Shown here: positions 25,086-34,028 of the stretch, piece by piece
How the letters are laid out: each line of letters begins with the position of its first letter
How positions within the stretch are numbered: the stretch's first letter is position 1
Assembly (NCBI RefSeq): GCF_012911935.1
Contig: NZ_JAAXLA010000022.1
Coordinates: 1-64,000, forward strand
Length of the DNA stretch: 64,000 bases
Direction: 5' to 3'
Source: Pseudonocardia acidicola
Lineage (GTDB): Bacteria; Actinomycetota; Actinomycetes; Mycobacteriales; Pseudonocardiaceae
Position numbers and translations under genes: made by a program
The notes under the pieces: model-generated
What the model saw: only the letters and a program-made list of their open reading frames with translations
Database searches by the model: none
Told to the model about the DNA's origin: nothing

Positions 25086-26063
25086 CTACCTGATCCTCAG
25101 GGCATGCGAAACACCCTTGTAGATACCGGACCGGGTGGTGTTGCGGAGCGTGCGCAGTCTGGATCTTCCGGTCGGCCCTCCCTGATTCCACGCAAGCAGG
25201 GCCTGCCCCCACCGGCTTCGGGCGAGTTCGGCTGTTCCCGCCTTTCGCGCTTCGGCGGCCCACCGATTGCCGAACTCGTCGAAGCCATCGCGATACGCGA
25301 ACACGGCGGGCCGCACGTAGGCCAGTCCGGGGTGGAGACGAGTCATCATCGGTGCATACTCGGCGAGGACCTTGTCCAGCGATTCGAAGCGAGCACCACG
25401 GTTCGAACTGACACAGCCGGTCCGCATCAGCCGCATGTCGACAAGATAACGACGGCTCCCCCAGAACACCGGAGTCGTCGACTTGGCCGCGATGCGCAGC
25501 CACATCTCGAAGTCCACAGCGCTGGGAAGGTCGACGTCGAAACAGCCCGCCTCCTCGAAACAACTCCGCCGAATCAGCAGAGAGCTCCCATTATGCGGGG
25601 GATTGTTCTCGACGAGCAGCCGGTCCATGTCGCACGATCCGGCCGGCTGCCATCGAAGACCTACGACCTGGCCACTTTCCAGCATGACCCTGGTATGGCA
25701 GAAGGTGACTCCCACACCGGCCGGCGCAGCCCGCATGACAGCGAGCTGGTCGCGCAAGAAGTTCTCGTCCCACCGATCATCACCATCCAGGAACGCAACG
25801 AACGGTGCTGTCGTCTCCGCCAGCCCGATATTGCGAGCTGCACCCGAACCTGCGTTCTCACCGGAGATCAGTCGAACACGACCATCGCTCGCCGCCTTGC
25901 GGCGAACGATCTCGGCCGTGTCGTCCGTAGAACCGTCATCGACGATGACATACTCGAACCGGTGCTCCGTCTGTCGCAGCACGGAGTCCATGGCTTCGCC
26001 AATCCACGGGCCCACGTTGTAAGCAGGTGTGATGACCGTGACGAGGGCCGAGTTGTTCACCAC
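25086..26063 (-). CDS. glycosyltransferase family 2
   Basis: A 325-residue GT-A glycosyltransferase: VTVITPAYNVGPWIGEAMDSVL, YVIVDDGSTDDTAEIV, the DGDD metal site in VAFLDGDDRWDENFL near residue 92, and PSAVDFEMWLRIA in the acceptor region. The start is the GTG at 26063 or the adjacent one at 26060; an AGGG site lies upstream. It is divergent from the TupA-like gene at 26289. With that gene and the flippase at 27189 it forms a small second polysaccharide patch. Confidence 0.88.
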   Translation of the reverse strand: MVNNSALVTVITPAYNVGPWIGEAMDSVLRQTEHRFEYVIVDDGSTDDTAEIVRRKAASDGRVRLISGENAGSGAARNIGLAETTAPFVAFLDGDDRWDENFLRDQLAVMRAAPAGVGVTFCHTRVMLESGQVVGLRWQPAGSCDMDRLLVENNPPHNGSSLLIRRSCFEEAGCFDVDLPSAVDFEMWLRIAAKSTTPVFWGSRRYLVDMRLMRTGCVSSNRGARFESLDKVLAEYAPMMTRLHPGLAYVRPAVFAYRDGFDEFGNRWAAEARKAGTAELARSRWGQALLAWNQGGPTGRSRLRTLRNTTRSGIYKGVSHALRIR

Positions 26064-26288
26064 GAGGCAGACCCTAGCAACAATTCGGATCGCCGCTCGG
26101 TGCGCACCCCGTGTCCCCCCATCCGTGCGATCAGGTGTGCGACCAGCGGTCGACCGCGCGCTATGGACGGTGGGGGCGGGTGAACGAGGTGCACGTGCTG
26201 AGCTTTCCTGCCGAACCAACTGATCAGCCACTGCACGACGGTCCGCGACCTTCACGGGACCTTCGGTCCCTCGTCTATCCTCCCGCAG

Positions 26289-27197
26289 GTGTCCTTCCGC
26301 GCACGAGTCATCCTGGCTCGACAGCTTCGATTCCTCCCGCACCGACTCTTCGCCGTGGCCATGCACGCGCTGTTCCAGGGAGAGATGTCGACACTCCGCC
26401 GGCCGAAGACATACTCGCAACTGCTGGCCGCAAAAAATCTGCACCCCCAGGACCCACTGGTGCATCTGACCGCAGACAAGTACGCCGTCCGCGGCTATGT
26501 CGCGGACAAGATCGGGGAGGACTACCTCATCCCTCTTCTGCAGGTCGTGGAGCGGGCAGATGGCATCGACTTCGACGCACTGTCCGAGCCATGCGTCATC
26601 AAGGCCACGCACGGCTGCGACATGACATTGCTACTTCCGGACGTCAAGGCTGCGGATAAGAATCTGATCGAGCAGACGGTCCAGCGATGGCTCGAGACCG
26701 ACTTCTACCGATCGGGGTGGCGCGAGAGTCCGTACCGCGGCCTCCCCCGGCGCGCCGTGGTCGAGCGATTCATCGGCGACGGCGTCCACCCTCCGGCGGA
26801 CTACAAGTTCTTCATGTTTCACGGCCACCCGGCCATGGTGGTCGTCGATCAGGACCGCTTTTCCGACCATACGTCGACTCTCCTCAGCCCCGACTGGCGT
26901 CGGTTCGACGTCACCGGGAGATTCGCCGGTGCCGCGACGCCACCCGAGCGACCGGCCAACTACGAAGAAATGATCGGAGTCGCCCAGAAACTGAGTAGCG
27001 ACTTCGAGTTCGCGAGAATCGACCTGTACAACATCGACGGCCGAATCTACTTCGGAGAGATTACACATTTTCCAGGCGGCGGACTCGTCCGACTGAGGCC
27101 TCGAGAGTTCGATCTCGCCCTCGGCGAACTGTGGCGCAACGGCACCCCGATACCGAGCACGTTCATCACGCCGTCCGACGCGAAGCAGTCACGCTGA
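26289..27197 (+). CDS. TupA-like ATP-grasp protein
   Basis: A 302-residue protein of the TupA-like ATP-grasp family, which is linked to teichuronopeptide and other capsule-type polymer synthesis and probably forms amide bonds to sugar acids. Motifs are LVHLTADKYAVRGYVADKIG, CVIKATHGCDMTLL (ATP-binding Lys region), ADYKFFMFHGHPAMVVVDQDR, and the metal-ligand block FEFARIDLYNIDGRIYFGEITHFPGGG. The GTG start is the best candidate, although its ribosome site is weak. The gene has noticeably lower GC than the heptose locus and overlaps the flippase gene end-to-end by 9 bp. Confidence 0.85.
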   Translation: MSFRARVILARQLRFLPHRLFAVAMHALFQGEMSTLRRPKTYSQLLAAKNLHPQDPLVHLTADKYAVRGYVADKIGEDYLIPLLQVVERADGIDFDALSEPCVIKATHGCDMTLLLPDVKAADKNLIEQTVQRWLETDFYRSGWRESPYRGLPRRAVVERFIGDGVHPPADYKFFMFHGHPAMVVVDQDRFSDHTSTLLSPDWRRFDVTGRFAGAATPPERPANYEEMIGVAQKLSSDFEFARIDLYNIDGRIYFGEITHFPGGGLVRLRPREFDLALGELWRNGTPIPSTFITPSDAKQSR

Positions 27198-28562
27198 CTC
27201 CCGCAATACATCCTTGCGTGGGCGGAAACGGCGTCCGAAGCCGGGCGCGAGCCACCTGATGACGCGAGGTGTCACCACGACGGCCAACACGATCTCGGTG
27301 ATCAGCACAGACCAGCCCACCGCGTTCAAGCCCAATGAACTCGACAGCAGCACCGTGCCCCCGATGACGCTCGCCGACTGCACGAGTTGCAGGATTGCGA
27401 GAGGCGCCGTCCGGCTCTGCAGACGAGCCATGGTCATGTACAGCGAGACGATTACTCGGGGAAACGTCGAGAGCATGAGCAACTGCAACAACGAAGTGGC
27501 ATTCGCGCGGTACTCCGACCCGAACAACTCGAGCAGCCACGGCGCGGCCAGTGCGATGAGCGATGCGGCGGGCAGAACCGTCACACCGATGCGGCGCACG
27601 ACCGCCACCGCATACCGACGCGCCTGCGACTCGATCGTCACAGCCTCGACCACGAGCGACGACGTGATCGCAAGGGAAAGCAGGTTCATGGCGACGACGG
27701 CGGTTTGCGCCGGCAGGAAGTAGGCGCCCTGCGCCGTTCCCAACTGGGCGACCACCAGCACGGGCAGGAAAGTGGAACCCAGTTGATTGAAGACCTGCCC
27801 GGCGTAGTCACCGGCCATGTACCGGGCGAGACCCTGACGGCTCGGCGGCTTCTGGTCCGCCTTCGTCTCGTCCGCATGCCGGGGAAGAATCCTCCGGAAA
27901 ATAAGTAGGTTGACAGGCACCAGAAGTGCAAACACCGGCAGCGTCCATGACGTGAAGACGCCATCGGCGATCGAGGTCCGCGTAACCACGATCAGCAGGC
28001 CGAGTTTGAGAAGCCCGTAGAGGCCGTTCTCCAGGGGAACCCATATCGCCGCCCGCAGCCCCGTCAGGGTCGAGTCCTGAATGTTGAAGACGGACCAGAT
28101 CACCGTGGACAGGACGAACCACAGCGCGAACGGCAGGGACATGTACAGCGCATCGGTGGGTTTCATCGCGAAATGGCAGAATGCCGCGACTCCACCGGCT
28201 CCGATCATCGCGAGGCCGGTGCAGACGCCGTAGGCACTGCCCACGAGGCGCCGAGAGGCCGTCCCGGCCCGCGGCAGGAAACGGATGAGCGCCTGCCCGA
28301 AATTGAGCTGCGTCAAGGTCGACACCAGCAGCATCATCGAGACCAAGGCGTTTCCGCGACCGACCTCTTCGGCACTGAAAGTGCGTGCGGCAACGATCCA
28401 GTAGAGGAGGCCGAACACCGAATTCACCAACGTGTTCAGCATCAGCGCATAGGCATTGCGGTACAGCGGAACGCTCAACTCCCGGCGGAGTGCTCCGATC
28501 CGGGCCCATACGAATCCCGAACGGACCCGAGTCGGCGTCGGCGGAACATCCGGGTTCCTCAC
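27189..28562 (-). CDS. polysaccharide flippase (Wzx/MOP superfamily)
   Basis: A 457-residue integral membrane protein with about 12-14 hydrophobic helices and a basic cytosolic loop near residues 225-245 (RRILPRHADETKADQKPPSRQ). Its start, NAYALMLNTLVNSVFGLLYWIVAARTFSAEEVGRGNAL, is typical of actinobacterial lipopolysaccharide-type flippases. It would move lipid-linked glycan units across the membrane. The GTG at 28562 overlaps the stop of the UGDH remnant (GTGA), and the 3' end overlaps the convergent TupA-like gene by 9 bp. Confidence 0.88.
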   Translation of the reverse strand: MRNPDVPPTPTRVRSGFVWARIGALRRELSVPLYRNAYALMLNTLVNSVFGLLYWIVAARTFSAEEVGRGNALVSMMLLVSTLTQLNFGQALIRFLPRAGTASRRLVGSAYGVCTGLAMIGAGGVAAFCHFAMKPTDALYMSLPFALWFVLSTVIWSVFNIQDSTLTGLRAAIWVPLENGLYGLLKLGLLIVVTRTSIADGVFTSWTLPVFALLVPVNLLIFRRILPRHADETKADQKPPSRQGLARYMAGDYAGQVFNQLGSTFLPVLVVAQLGTAQGAYFLPAQTAVVAMNLLSLAITSSLVVEAVTIESQARRYAVAVVRRIGVTVLPAASLIALAAPWLLELFGSEYRANATSLLQLLMLSTFPRVIVSLYMTMARLQSRTAPLAILQLVQSASVIGGTVLLSSSLGLNAVGWSVLITEIVLAVVVTPRVIRWLAPGFGRRFRPRKDVLRESA

Positions 28563-28798
28563 GCGCCACCTGCGCGACCGGAGGGCGCGTCACGCATCGG
28601 GTGTCCGGCGACCTGTCCCTCCCGGGCGAGCTCCGCCGAGCCCGGCCCGCGGATACCGACCTCACCGGTCGCGGGCTGGTCGACCCTGGTCGTGTCGATG
28701 TCCGCACAGGCCACTCGGTGGCCGAGAGAGGCCGAGCGGGATCCCGTGGTCAGGCCGGCATGGCCCGTGCCGGCGGCCGCGATGCTACGTGCGAACAC
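28559..28798 (-). pseudogene. N-terminal remnant of a UDP-glucose/GDP-mannose dehydrogenase
   Basis: A 79-codon frame aligns by eye with the first 70 residues of UDP-glucose dehydrogenases: IAAAGTGHAGLTTG (normally GTGYVGL), SLGHRVACADIDTTRVDQ, GEVGIRGPGSAELAREG. The rest of the enzyme, including the catalytic Cys domain, is missing. The stop overlaps the start codon of the flippase. The altered Gly-rich loop (YV changed to HA) also suggests decay. The intact copy at 5874-7178 is a different gene. Confidence 0.6.
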
Positions 28799-29085
28799 TT
28801 CGGAGCAGCTCCTTGGACGTCATGCTGTCGATCCTGTCGGACAGGTGATGCCTCCCCGGTCATGAAGCGGCCCCGACCAGGCGCTGGCCCGACCGTAATG
28901 GAGGGCCGGCGCCTGCTGGACGCCGCGTCCTCGCACGGCGCGCTCGCCGGCATGAGCTCAGACGGCCATCTGCACGGGTCGACGTGGCGGCGAGCAGAGC
29001 GCGGGTCCCGATAGCTCCGCCACATCGTCCGATTGCTACCTTCGCGCCCGCACCGCTGCGGGTCGGGGAGGGAGGCGGCGGCACC

Positions 29086-30312
29086 GTGAAGATCGTTTGT
29101 GTTGGCGGCGGGCCGGCCGGGCTGTATTTCGCCATGTTGGCGAAGCTCCGTTCCGTGCGGGACGACGTCGCCATCGTCGAGCGTAACCCTCTCGGCGCCA
29201 CGCACGGGTGGGGCGTGACGTTCGGGGAAGACCTGCTGGACGATCTCTATCGCAACGATCCGGAGAGTGCGCGAGCGATACGCAGCGCCGCTCACCTGTG
29301 GGCCGGCCAGGTGGTTCGGATCGGTGCACAGCCTCCGGTGCACCTCGGCGGCAAGTACGGCTACAGCATGAGCCGCGCCCACCTGCTGGACATCATGGCG
29401 AAGCGTGCCATGCAGCTCGGCGTGCAGGTTCAGTTCGAGTGCGAGGTCGCGGACCACTCCGATCTGGACGCCGATCTGATCGTCGCAGCCGACGGGGTCG
29501 GCAGCCGGTTGCGGTCGAGCCATGCCGATCACTTCGGCACCACGATGGAGTCCGGCCACAACCGCTACATCTGGCTCGGCACCTCGAAGGTGTTCGACGT
29601 GTTCACCTTCGCCTTCGAGCGGACTCCCGCAGGCTGGGTCTGGTTCTACGCCTATCCGTCGTCGGGGGAAACCAGCACCTGCATCGTGGAGTGCGCACCC
29701 GCCACCTGGACGGGTCTCGGGCTGGACCGCCTCGATTCGAGTGCCGGGGTCCGGCTGCTCGAGGAGGTCTTCGCGCGTGCGCTCGACGGCCACGGTTTGA
29801 TCGAGTCCGTGGGCGGACTCGGCGCCGCACCGTGGCTGACCTTCCGCCATGTCCACAACAAGACGTGGCACCGTGACAACCTGGTGCTCGTGGGCGACGC
29901 CGCTCACACCACCCACTTCGGGATCGGCTCGGGCACGGTGCTGGCCGTGCAGGACTCGATCGCACTCGCCGAGGCACTGCACGGCTCGGACGGGGGCCTG
30001 GCGACGGCGCTGCCGGCCTACGACAGGCAGCGGCGTGCGGCGCTGGAGCCCGTGCAGGAGATGGCACGTCGAAGTATGGAGTGGTTCGAGAACATCGATG
30101 CCCGACTGGACGACGACGCCGTGCGCTTCGGCTACTCGTTGCTGGACCGGCGAGGCGACCATTCCGCATGGCGTTACCAGCTCCATCTGGCTACGCAGAT
30201 CGACAGCGTGCGCAGGATTCGGAGCGGGGTCACGTCAGCGCGCCGATCCGTGCGAGCAGCGCGCCGGGCGAAGCTCCACCCGGCCCGGCCGCTGAAGCGC
30301 GCGAGCGAGTAG
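29086..30312 (+). CDS. FAD-dependent monooxygenase (aryl-CoA hydroxylase-like)
   Basis: A 408-residue group A flavoprotein hydroxylase. VCVGGGPAGLYFAMLAK is the GxGxxG Rossmann loop at the N-terminus, VAADGVGSRLR is the DG motif, and VLVGDAAHTTHFGIGSGTVLAVQDSIALAEAL is the GD motif. The overall pattern (THGWGVTFGEDLLDDL near residue 44, and HNRYIWLGTSKVF) resembles the N-terminal half of salicylyl-CoA 5-hydroxylase and anthraniloyl-CoA monooxygenase. It would use NAD(P)H and O2 to hydroxylate an aromatic or CoA-linked substrate. The GTG at 29086 follows GGGGAGGGAGG. It stands alone with no obvious pathway partners. Confidence 0.88.
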   Translation: MKIVCVGGGPAGLYFAMLAKLRSVRDDVAIVERNPLGATHGWGVTFGEDLLDDLYRNDPESARAIRSAAHLWAGQVVRIGAQPPVHLGGKYGYSMSRAHLLDIMAKRAMQLGVQVQFECEVADHSDLDADLIVAADGVGSRLRSSHADHFGTTMESGHNRYIWLGTSKVFDVFTFAFERTPAGWVWFYAYPSSGETSTCIVECAPATWTGLGLDRLDSSAGVRLLEEVFARALDGHGLIESVGGLGAAPWLTFRHVHNKTWHRDNLVLVGDAAHTTHFGIGSGTVLAVQDSIALAEALHGSDGGLATALPAYDRQRRAALEPVQEMARRSMEWFENIDARLDDDAVRFGYSLLDRRGDHSAWRYQLHLATQIDSVRRIRSGVTSARRSVRAARRAKLHPARPLKRASE

Positions 30313-30401
30313 TGGTGCCGCGCCCGTCCGCGAGGCTTTGCCGGCATCCGTCGTTCATGACCGCGGAAGCCGGCAACCTTGGTGGATCATGATCGCCTGA
30401 G

Positions 30402-30429
30402 CGACACCGTTTCATTGCCGACGGTGTCG
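30402..30429 (+). terminator. hairpin downstream of the FAD monooxygenase
   Basis: A 9-bp inverted repeat CGACACCGT / ACGGTGTCG with a 10-nt loop lies 90 bp beyond the stop codon. No T tract follows. A terminator is the simplest reading. Confidence 0.4.
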
Positions 30430-30447
30430 GCGAGAACGCCGACCGGG

Positions 30448-30725
30448 CTACACCACTCCCTCAGGCGTGACCTTTCTCGGCCACCGGCCCGCCTCCCGGG
30501 CGACGAAGTCCGCCGCTATGAGCAGGATCTCCTTCTCCAACTCTGATTCTGCGACCTGCGGGCGAAGCTCCGAGTCCTTTTCATCGGGAGCCGCTTTGCG
30601 AAGGAAATGCGTGCTCCTGACCGCGGAGAGCAGTGGCGCACTGAAGCCAACACGTCCAGCACCTCATCAATTCTGCGCCTTGCCCGGGTGAATCCGAGCC
30701 GCTCTCGGAATGTCCGTGTTCAGCC
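30448..30725 (-). pseudogene. possible frameshifted small gene
   Basis: Two minus-strand segments look protein-like in different frames. An upstream piece reads FTRARRRIDEVLDVLASV. A downstream piece reads HFLRKAAPDEKDSELRPQVAESELEK... and ends AADFVAREAGRWPRKVTPEGVV at a TAG. Joined with one frame change near 30640 they would make a helical protein of about 100 residues. No family recognised. Confidence 0.25.
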
Positions 30726-30765
30726 ATCGATCGGCGATCCGTCCACCACACCGAAAGGGGTTCCC

Positions 30766-31002
30766 ATGAACTCGAAGCGCAGCGCCGCCGGACCTGCCGC
30801 AGGAGGCCTTCCGGTCGGAGGCCTGGTCCTTCCCGGCGCCGGAACCGCGTCTGTCGCCGACACACATATGAACACGAACTCGATCACGAGTATCGTGCCG
30901 GACGACCAGAACACGGATCAATGCAACAAAGACAATCCCGACGCGGACAACAAGGTCAGCTGCAGCGGGGCATTGGCGACGACAGCGGGGCTGACAGCCT
31001 GA
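30766..31002 (+). CDS. small secreted protein
   Basis: A 78-residue protein with an export-type N-terminus (MNSKRSAAGPAAGGLPVGGLVLPGAGTASVA) and an Asn/Asp-rich mature part that contains two Cys residues (DQCNKDN and VSCSGA), which could form one disulphide. The ATG at 30766 has a GAAAGGGG site. The signal core is poorer in Leu/Val than usual. It resembles small chaplin-like or hypothetical exported proteins of actinomycetes only in general form; no family assigned. Confidence 0.6.
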   Translation: MNSKRSAAGPAAGGLPVGGLVLPGAGTASVADTHMNTNSITSIVPDDQNTDQCNKDNPDADNKVSCSGALATTAGLTA

Positions 31003-31414
31003 CGAGGTGACGAAAGCCTGCGCCCCAGGGCCGGGTTCCTCCGACCCCGCCACCGTCGAGCGCCACGCCCTGGCGAGTCGCGCCCCGCAGCTGTCCGGGC
31101 TGACCATCGTGGAGATCCACAAGTCTCTGTCCAGCCGTTCGGGCGAGGTCGTCCACTCCGTGGCTGCCCTGGCCGGACCCCGGCGAGGTCAGGTGCGCGA
31201 TCGCCACAGCCTCCGAGACGCCGCATGACCGCGGCCTCGCCACTCCACGTGAGGGAACCACGTCGCGGACCGGGTCCACGACGTGTCGACCGCGACCGGG
31301 CGACGTCGTAGGACCACGAACGTCGTGATCGATCTGTCCTCGTGCGCCGCTGACGAGGAAGTCGCTGCCGCATGTGACGTCCTGCTCGGCACTCCACGGG
31401 GCAGACTGAACCGG
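31003..31414. other. interval without a clear gene
   Basis: About 410 bp between the small secreted protein and the methyltransferase. Frames on both strands here are short and mixed in composition. It should hold the methyltransferase promoter. No hairpin or repeat stood out. Confidence 0.4.
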
Positions 31415-32134
31415 GTGGAGCACCGGTTGCCATCGCCTGCCAGCAGGCCTCGGCAGCGCCGGGCGGAGCGCTCGGCCGCCACCACCGATCCCCGCCTGGA
31501 CATCGTGGCCGGGTCCATCGACCTGCACCGCGGGCGGATCGGGTTCGTCCACCCCCGCGACGCCGCCGCGCTGCTGGACGAGGAGGACATCGCCGCTGAC
31601 CAAGCCTACCCGCCGTACTGGGCCGAGCTCTGGCCGAGCGGGATCGAGCTGGCCTACGCCGTGTCCGCGCAGGATTGGCGGGACGCACCGGTGCTGGAGG
31701 TCGGTTGCGGTCTGGGACTGCCGGCCATCGCGGCCGCCCGCGCCGGGGCACGCGTGCTGGCGACCGACCGGTCGGCCGATGCGACCACGTTCGCCGCGGT
31801 CAACGCCGAGCAGAACGGGGTCGTCGTGGAGACCGCTGTGTGCTCCTGGGCGCACCCCGCCGCGCTGATCGCCCGTGCGCCGTGGCGGCTCGTGCTGGCC
31901 GCCGACGTGCTGTACGGGCAGCGGAACGTCGACGAACTGCTCGACCTCCTCCCCCGGCTGGTCGACGACGACGGGGCGGTGTGGATCGCCGACCCGCACC
32001 GCCCGCTCACCGATGAGTTCCTCGCCGCCGCGCGCGCGGCCTGGCGCTCGGTCGAGACCACACCCACCCGGCTGCCGCAGATCCGCATCCACCGCCTCGC
32101 CGGCCCTCCGCGGCCGCGTGCAGCAGGGCCGTGA
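31415..32134 (+). CDS. class I SAM-dependent methyltransferase
   Basis: A 239-residue methyltransferase with a Rossmann SAM site: PVLEVGCGLGLPAIAAARAGARVLATDRS around residues 92-120. The upstream AYPPYWAELWPSGIELAYAV block and the downstream VLAADVLYGQRNVDELLDLL are typical of the METTL/Nnt1-like lysine methyltransferase family, so a protein Lys or small-amine substrate is likely but unproven. The GTG at 31415 is my choice of start. The upstream part of the open frame looks non-coding. Confidence 0.82.
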   Translation: MEHRLPSPASRPRQRRAERSAATTDPRLDIVAGSIDLHRGRIGFVHPRDAAALLDEEDIAADQAYPPYWAELWPSGIELAYAVSAQDWRDAPVLEVGCGLGLPAIAAARAGARVLATDRSADATTFAAVNAEQNGVVVETAVCSWAHPAALIARAPWRLVLAADVLYGQRNVDELLDLLPRLVDDDGAVWIADPHRPLTDEFLAAARAAWRSVETTPTRLPQIRIHRLAGPPRPRAAGP

Positions 32135-32461
32135 CCGGGTCGGCCCACCGGGCGCCGCGTTCGGCAGCGACCCGCGAGTGCTCGGCGCGGACATCCCGGC
32201 CGGCGGATCGCCGTTGCCGTCACCAAGAACGTGATGGGCATGGACTTCGAGACGGCGCGGACGCTGGTCACGGTGGTGTTCCGGGCGAGCTGACGCACCG
32301 TGCCGGTCCGATCCCCGCCCGTCCACCTCTGCGGCGTCGACTCACTGACTGGCCGCCCGATTAATCCGGAGCGTTCTGTCGGTCCGAACTCCTAGATTCG
32401 CATTCACACGACCGGGCCGATCGGCCGGGACCGTGTACCGCCCGCGATGCAGAGGAATACC
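32135..32461. other. interval upstream of the MFS exporter
   Basis: About 330 bp. A short plus-strand segment ending at 32292 reads VAVTKNVMGMDFETARTLVTVVFRAS, which looks like the tail of a lost gene. The part nearest 32400 is AT-richer than its surroundings and is a plausible promoter for the exporter. Confidence 0.35.
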
Positions 32462-33919
32462 GTGACCGACCCATCCGACATCCTCACCCCCGCGGCGTCC
32501 TCTCCGGACGCGCCCGCGCAGCTGACCGCACGCGATCGCAGGGTGATCGCGGTGCTTCTCGTCTCGACGTTCGTCGTCATCCTCAACGAGACGATCATGA
32601 GCGTGGCGCTGCCGGTCCTCCTGACCGATCTGAACGTCGAGGCGAGCGTGGGCCAGTGGCTCACCGCCGGCTTCCTGCTCACGATGTCCGTGATCATCCC
32701 GATCACCGGATTCCTCATCCGCCGGGTTCCCACGCGGTTGCTGTACGGCATCGCCATGGCGCTGTTCAGCGCGGGCACGCTGATCGCTGCGCTGGCGCCG
32801 GGCTTCCCGATCCTGCTCGCCGCACGCGTGGTGCAGGCCGGCGGCACCGCGATCATGCTTCCGCTGCTGATGACCACCGTGATGACGCTCGTGCCGCCGG
32901 CACGCCGCGGCGCGGTGATGGGCAACATCTCGATCGTCATCGCGGTCGCACCCGCGATCGGGCCCACCGTCTCCGGCCTCGTACTGGACCTGCTCGGCTG
33001 GCGCTTCATGTTCTGGCTCGTTCTGCCGATCGCGCTCATCGCCCTGGGGCTGGGCCGACGCCAGATCGTCGACATCGGCGAGCCCGGCCATACCCCGATC
33101 GACGTGCCCTCGGTGGTGTTCTCGGCGCTGGGCTTCGGTGGTCTGGTCTACGGGCTGAGCACCATCGGCCAGTCGTCCGGGAGCACCCCACCGGTCCTCG
33201 TGTGGGTGTCGTTCGCCGTCGGTGTCCTCGGGCTGGTGGCCTTCGTCGGCCGGCAGTTCGTACTGCAGCGCACCGACCGCGCGCTGCTCGACCTGCGCAC
33301 GTTCCGGGCGCGCACGTTCACGATGGCGACCGCGATGATGATGCTGATGATGGCGACGCTGCTCGGCACCATCGTCGTGCTGCCGATCTACATGCAGAAC
33401 GTGCTGATGCTGACGCCGCTGTCCACCGGCCTGCTACTGCTACCGGGTGGCCTGCTCATGGGTTTGCTCGGGCCGGTCGTGGGTCGGCTGTACGACCGCT
33501 TCGGCGCGCGCGCCCTCCTCGTACCCGGCACCGTGGCGACCAGCGCCGCGCTCTGGTCCACCACTCTGTTCAGCACCGACAGCCCGATCGTGCTGGTGCT
33601 GGGCTTCCATCTCCTGCTCAGTGTCGGGCTGGCGTTCGTGTTCACACCGCTGTTCACCGCCGGGCTCGGCGCCGTGGCACCGCATCTGTACTCCTACGGC
33701 AGCGCGATCTTCGGAACCACCCAGCAGCTCGCGGGCGCGGCCGGGGTGGCCCTGCTGGTCAGCGTGCTCAGCGTGCGCTCTGCAGAGCTCGCCGCCGGGG
33801 GATCCCCGGTGGTCGAGCAGACCGCAGGTGGAGTGCACATCGCCTTCGTCGTCGCCGCCTGCTTGTCGCTGATCACGATCCCCGGCGCCTTCTTCATCCG
33901 CAGTCCGGCCACGGGGTGA
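32462..33919 (+). CDS. MFS drug:H+ antiporter (DHA2 family)
   Basis: A 485-residue, 14-helix transporter of the QacA/LfrA-like DHA2 group. DRRVIAVLLVSTFVVILNETIMSVALPVL opens helix 1 with the acidic motif typical of DHA2. RRVPTRLLYGIAM gives motif A, and IVIAVAPAIGPTVSGLVL carries antiporter motif C. It probably exports hydrophobic or cationic compounds. The GTG at 32462 has an AGAGGA site; an in-frame ATG at 32447 is the alternative. No local TetR or MarR regulator is adjacent. Confidence 0.93.
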   Translation: MTDPSDILTPAASSPDAPAQLTARDRRVIAVLLVSTFVVILNETIMSVALPVLLTDLNVEASVGQWLTAGFLLTMSVIIPITGFLIRRVPTRLLYGIAMALFSAGTLIAALAPGFPILLAARVVQAGGTAIMLPLLMTTVMTLVPPARRGAVMGNISIVIAVAPAIGPTVSGLVLDLLGWRFMFWLVLPIALIALGLGRRQIVDIGEPGHTPIDVPSVVFSALGFGGLVYGLSTIGQSSGSTPPVLVWVSFAVGVLGLVAFVGRQFVLQRTDRALLDLRTFRARTFTMATAMMMLMMATLLGTIVVLPIYMQNVLMLTPLSTGLLLLPGGLLMGLLGPVVGRLYDRFGARALLVPGTVATSAALWSTTLFSTDSPIVLVLGFHLLLSVGLAFVFTPLFTAGLGAVAPHLYSYGSAIFGTTQQLAGAAGVALLVSVLSVRSAELAAGGSPVVEQTAGGVHIAFVVAACLSLITIPGAFFIRSPATG

Positions 33920-34028
33920 TCCCGGCGGCGGAGCTGCTACCCGTGGGTCCGGGCCGCTCGTGGCGATGAGTTCGCGCTCTCGGGCCGGTCCCATTGTCAT
34001 CGACCCGATCCGACCGAAGGAGCCCCCG

